Below are positions 63,175 through 64,000 of a DNA stretch of 64,000 nt, piece after piece. Under the pieces are notes generated by a model, which saw only the letters and a program-made list of their open reading frames with translations, was not told the origin of the DNA and did no database searches. Made by a program: the position numbers and the translations under genes. Every line of letters starts with the position of its first letter. Within the stretch, counting starts at the first letter, position 1. Source of the DNA: Parasphingorhabdus sp. SCSIO 66989 (lineage in GTDB: Bacteria; Pseudomonadota; Alphaproteobacteria; Sphingomonadales; Sphingomonadaceae); contig NZ_CP136594.1 in the NCBI RefSeq assembly GCF_032852305.1, positions 2,145,501 to 2,209,500 of the forward strand, in the 5' to 3' direction.

Positions 63175-64000
63175 ATGACCATCAGTTTTGCCGATCGCGT
63201 TGCCATTGTTACCGGAGCAGGCGGTGGCCTGGGCCGCGCCTATGCGCTGGAACTCGCGCGCCGTGGCGCCAAGGTTGTGGTCAATGACCTGGGCGGCGCG
63301 CGTGATGGCACCGGCACTTCCGATGCTGCTGCGATTGTCGTCGAGGAAATCGAGAAAGAAGGCGGCGAGGCGATGGCCAATGGCGGCTCCGTCACCGAAT
63401 ATGCGCAGATGGAAGAAATGGTCGCCAAGGCCAAGGAAAAATGGGGCGGCGTCCATATCCTGATCAATAATGCTGGCGTACTGCGCGACAAGAGCTTCGC
63501 CAAGATGGAGCCGAAAGACTTTTCCTTTGTCGTCGATGTGCACCTCAATGGATCGGGCAATGCCACCAAGGCGGTATGGGAAACGATGCGCGAGCAAAAT
63601 TATGGCCGCATCCTGATGACCGCCTCTTCAACCGGTCTCTACGGTAATTTCGGCCAGGCCAATTATGGCGCGGCTAAGCTCGGCCTCGCGGGTCTCACCA
63701 AGACGCTCTATCTCGAAGGCGCAAAGTACAACATCAAGGTCAATACGCTGGCCCCGGTCGCCGGAACCCGCATGACCGAAGACATTTTCCCGCCTGAAGC
63801 CTTCAAAGCCTTCACCCCGGAAAATGTCGCGCCTGCTGCGCTTTATCTGGTGTCGGAAGATGCGCCCACCAATATGATCATCGGCGCAGGTGCCGGTGCC
63901 TATCACGCCGCCTATGTCACCATGACACCGGGCGTTGCGCTGCCTGAAAACGAGCGCACAGTGGAAGGCGTCGCTGCGGTATTCGACAAAATCACCGATC
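63175..64000 (+). CDS. (3R)-hydroxyacyl-CoA dehydrogenase-type SDR, 3' end outside window
   Basis: The visible 275 residues form a classical SDR: VAIVTGAGGGLGRAYALELARRG, NNAG at 98-101, catalytic S151/S152, Y164 and K168 (QANYGAAKLG). The NDLGGARDGTGTSDAA block and the closing part after the SDR core resemble the dehydrogenase domain of type 2 multifunctional beta-oxidation enzymes, so oxidation of (3R)-hydroxyacyl-CoA is likely. GAGGAG lies eight bases before the ATG. The frame is open to the window edge, and an additional hydratase-type domain could follow. Confidence 0.88.
   Translation, partial: MTISFADRVAIVTGAGGGLGRAYALELARRGAKVVVNDLGGARDGTGTSDAAAIVVEEIEKEGGEAMANGGSVTEYAQMEEMVAKAKEKWGGVHILINNAGVLRDKSFAKMEPKDFSFVVDVHLNGSGNATKAVWETMREQNYGRILMTASSTGLYGNFGQANYGAAKLGLAGLTKTLYLEGAKYNIKVNTLAPVAGTRMTEDIFPPEAFKAFTPENVAPAALYLVSEDAPTNMIIGAGAGAYHAAYVTMTPGVALPENERTVEGVAAVFDKITD

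Overview
The window looks like a chromosomal segment of an alphaproteobacterium of the order Sphingomonadales. The basis is the gene content (split gcvPA/gcvPB, rnhB next to a CcrM-type methyltransferase, a tiny aa3-oxidase subunit IV upstream of pntAA, pstC and pstA with long N-terminal extensions), moderately GC-rich coding sequence, and short palindromic intergenic repeats. The genus cannot be fixed from the sequence alone. I found no rRNA, tRNA, CRISPR array, insertion sequence, prophage or replication origin. Most of the window is core metabolism with tight operon packing, including many ATGA, GTGA and TGATG overlaps.

Layout. 1-6840 (minus): a wax ester/diacylglycerol acyltransferase fragment and a valine-degradation cluster (mmsA, RidA-like, isobutyryl-CoA dehydrogenase, 3-hydroxyisobutyryl-CoA hydrolase, enoyl-CoA hydratase) with a VapBC-like toxin-antitoxin pair set inside it. 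7034-10937: drug/metabolite exporter, acyl-CoA ligase, DUF938 methyltransferase, membrane methyltransferase. 10934-17103 (minus): glycine cleavage operon behind a tandem glycine riboswitch (gcvT-gcvH-lipoprotein-gcvPA-gcvPB-BASS transporter). 17192-24125 (minus): NAD(P)-binding protein, dgt, racemase, then the proton-translocating transhydrogenase genes, which are split into two parts by a lipoprotein gene, a fasciclin gene and a strong terminator. 24381-28843: an unusual response regulator resembling a sigma-54 activator, folP, ccrM and rnhB, with a dense GANTC cluster upstream of ccrM.

28963-38051: PQQ-type sugar dehydrogenase lipoprotein, extensin-like protein, DUF1499 protein, MFS transporter, acetyltransferase, a MITE-like repeat, DUF1285/CoA-pyrophosphatase/CCA-transferase operon, and an EAL protein with a degenerate GGDEF. 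38120-48010: parC, purC, an M16 protease, a small membrane protein too short for routine calling, purS-purQ, and a membrane GGDEF-EAL protein. 48102-52513: glmU-glmS-GFA protein and phosphoglycolate phosphatase.

52505-55174 (minus) is the most unusual locus: a compact four-gene operon encoding a Tat-exported 135-residue protein, a PqqD-like chaperone, an HPr-kinase-like enzyme and a nucleotidyltransferase. It has the parts of a RiPP-style peptide or protein modification system (compare the kinase and nucleotidyltransferase of some lasso peptide clusters) without a cyclase or leader peptidase. 55337-62847 (plus) is a complete Pho regulon core (phoR, pstS, pstC, pstA, pstB, phoU, phoB) with a three-unit Pho box upstream of pstS. 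The window ends in palindromic repeats and a partial (3R)-hydroxyacyl-CoA dehydrogenase-type SDR.
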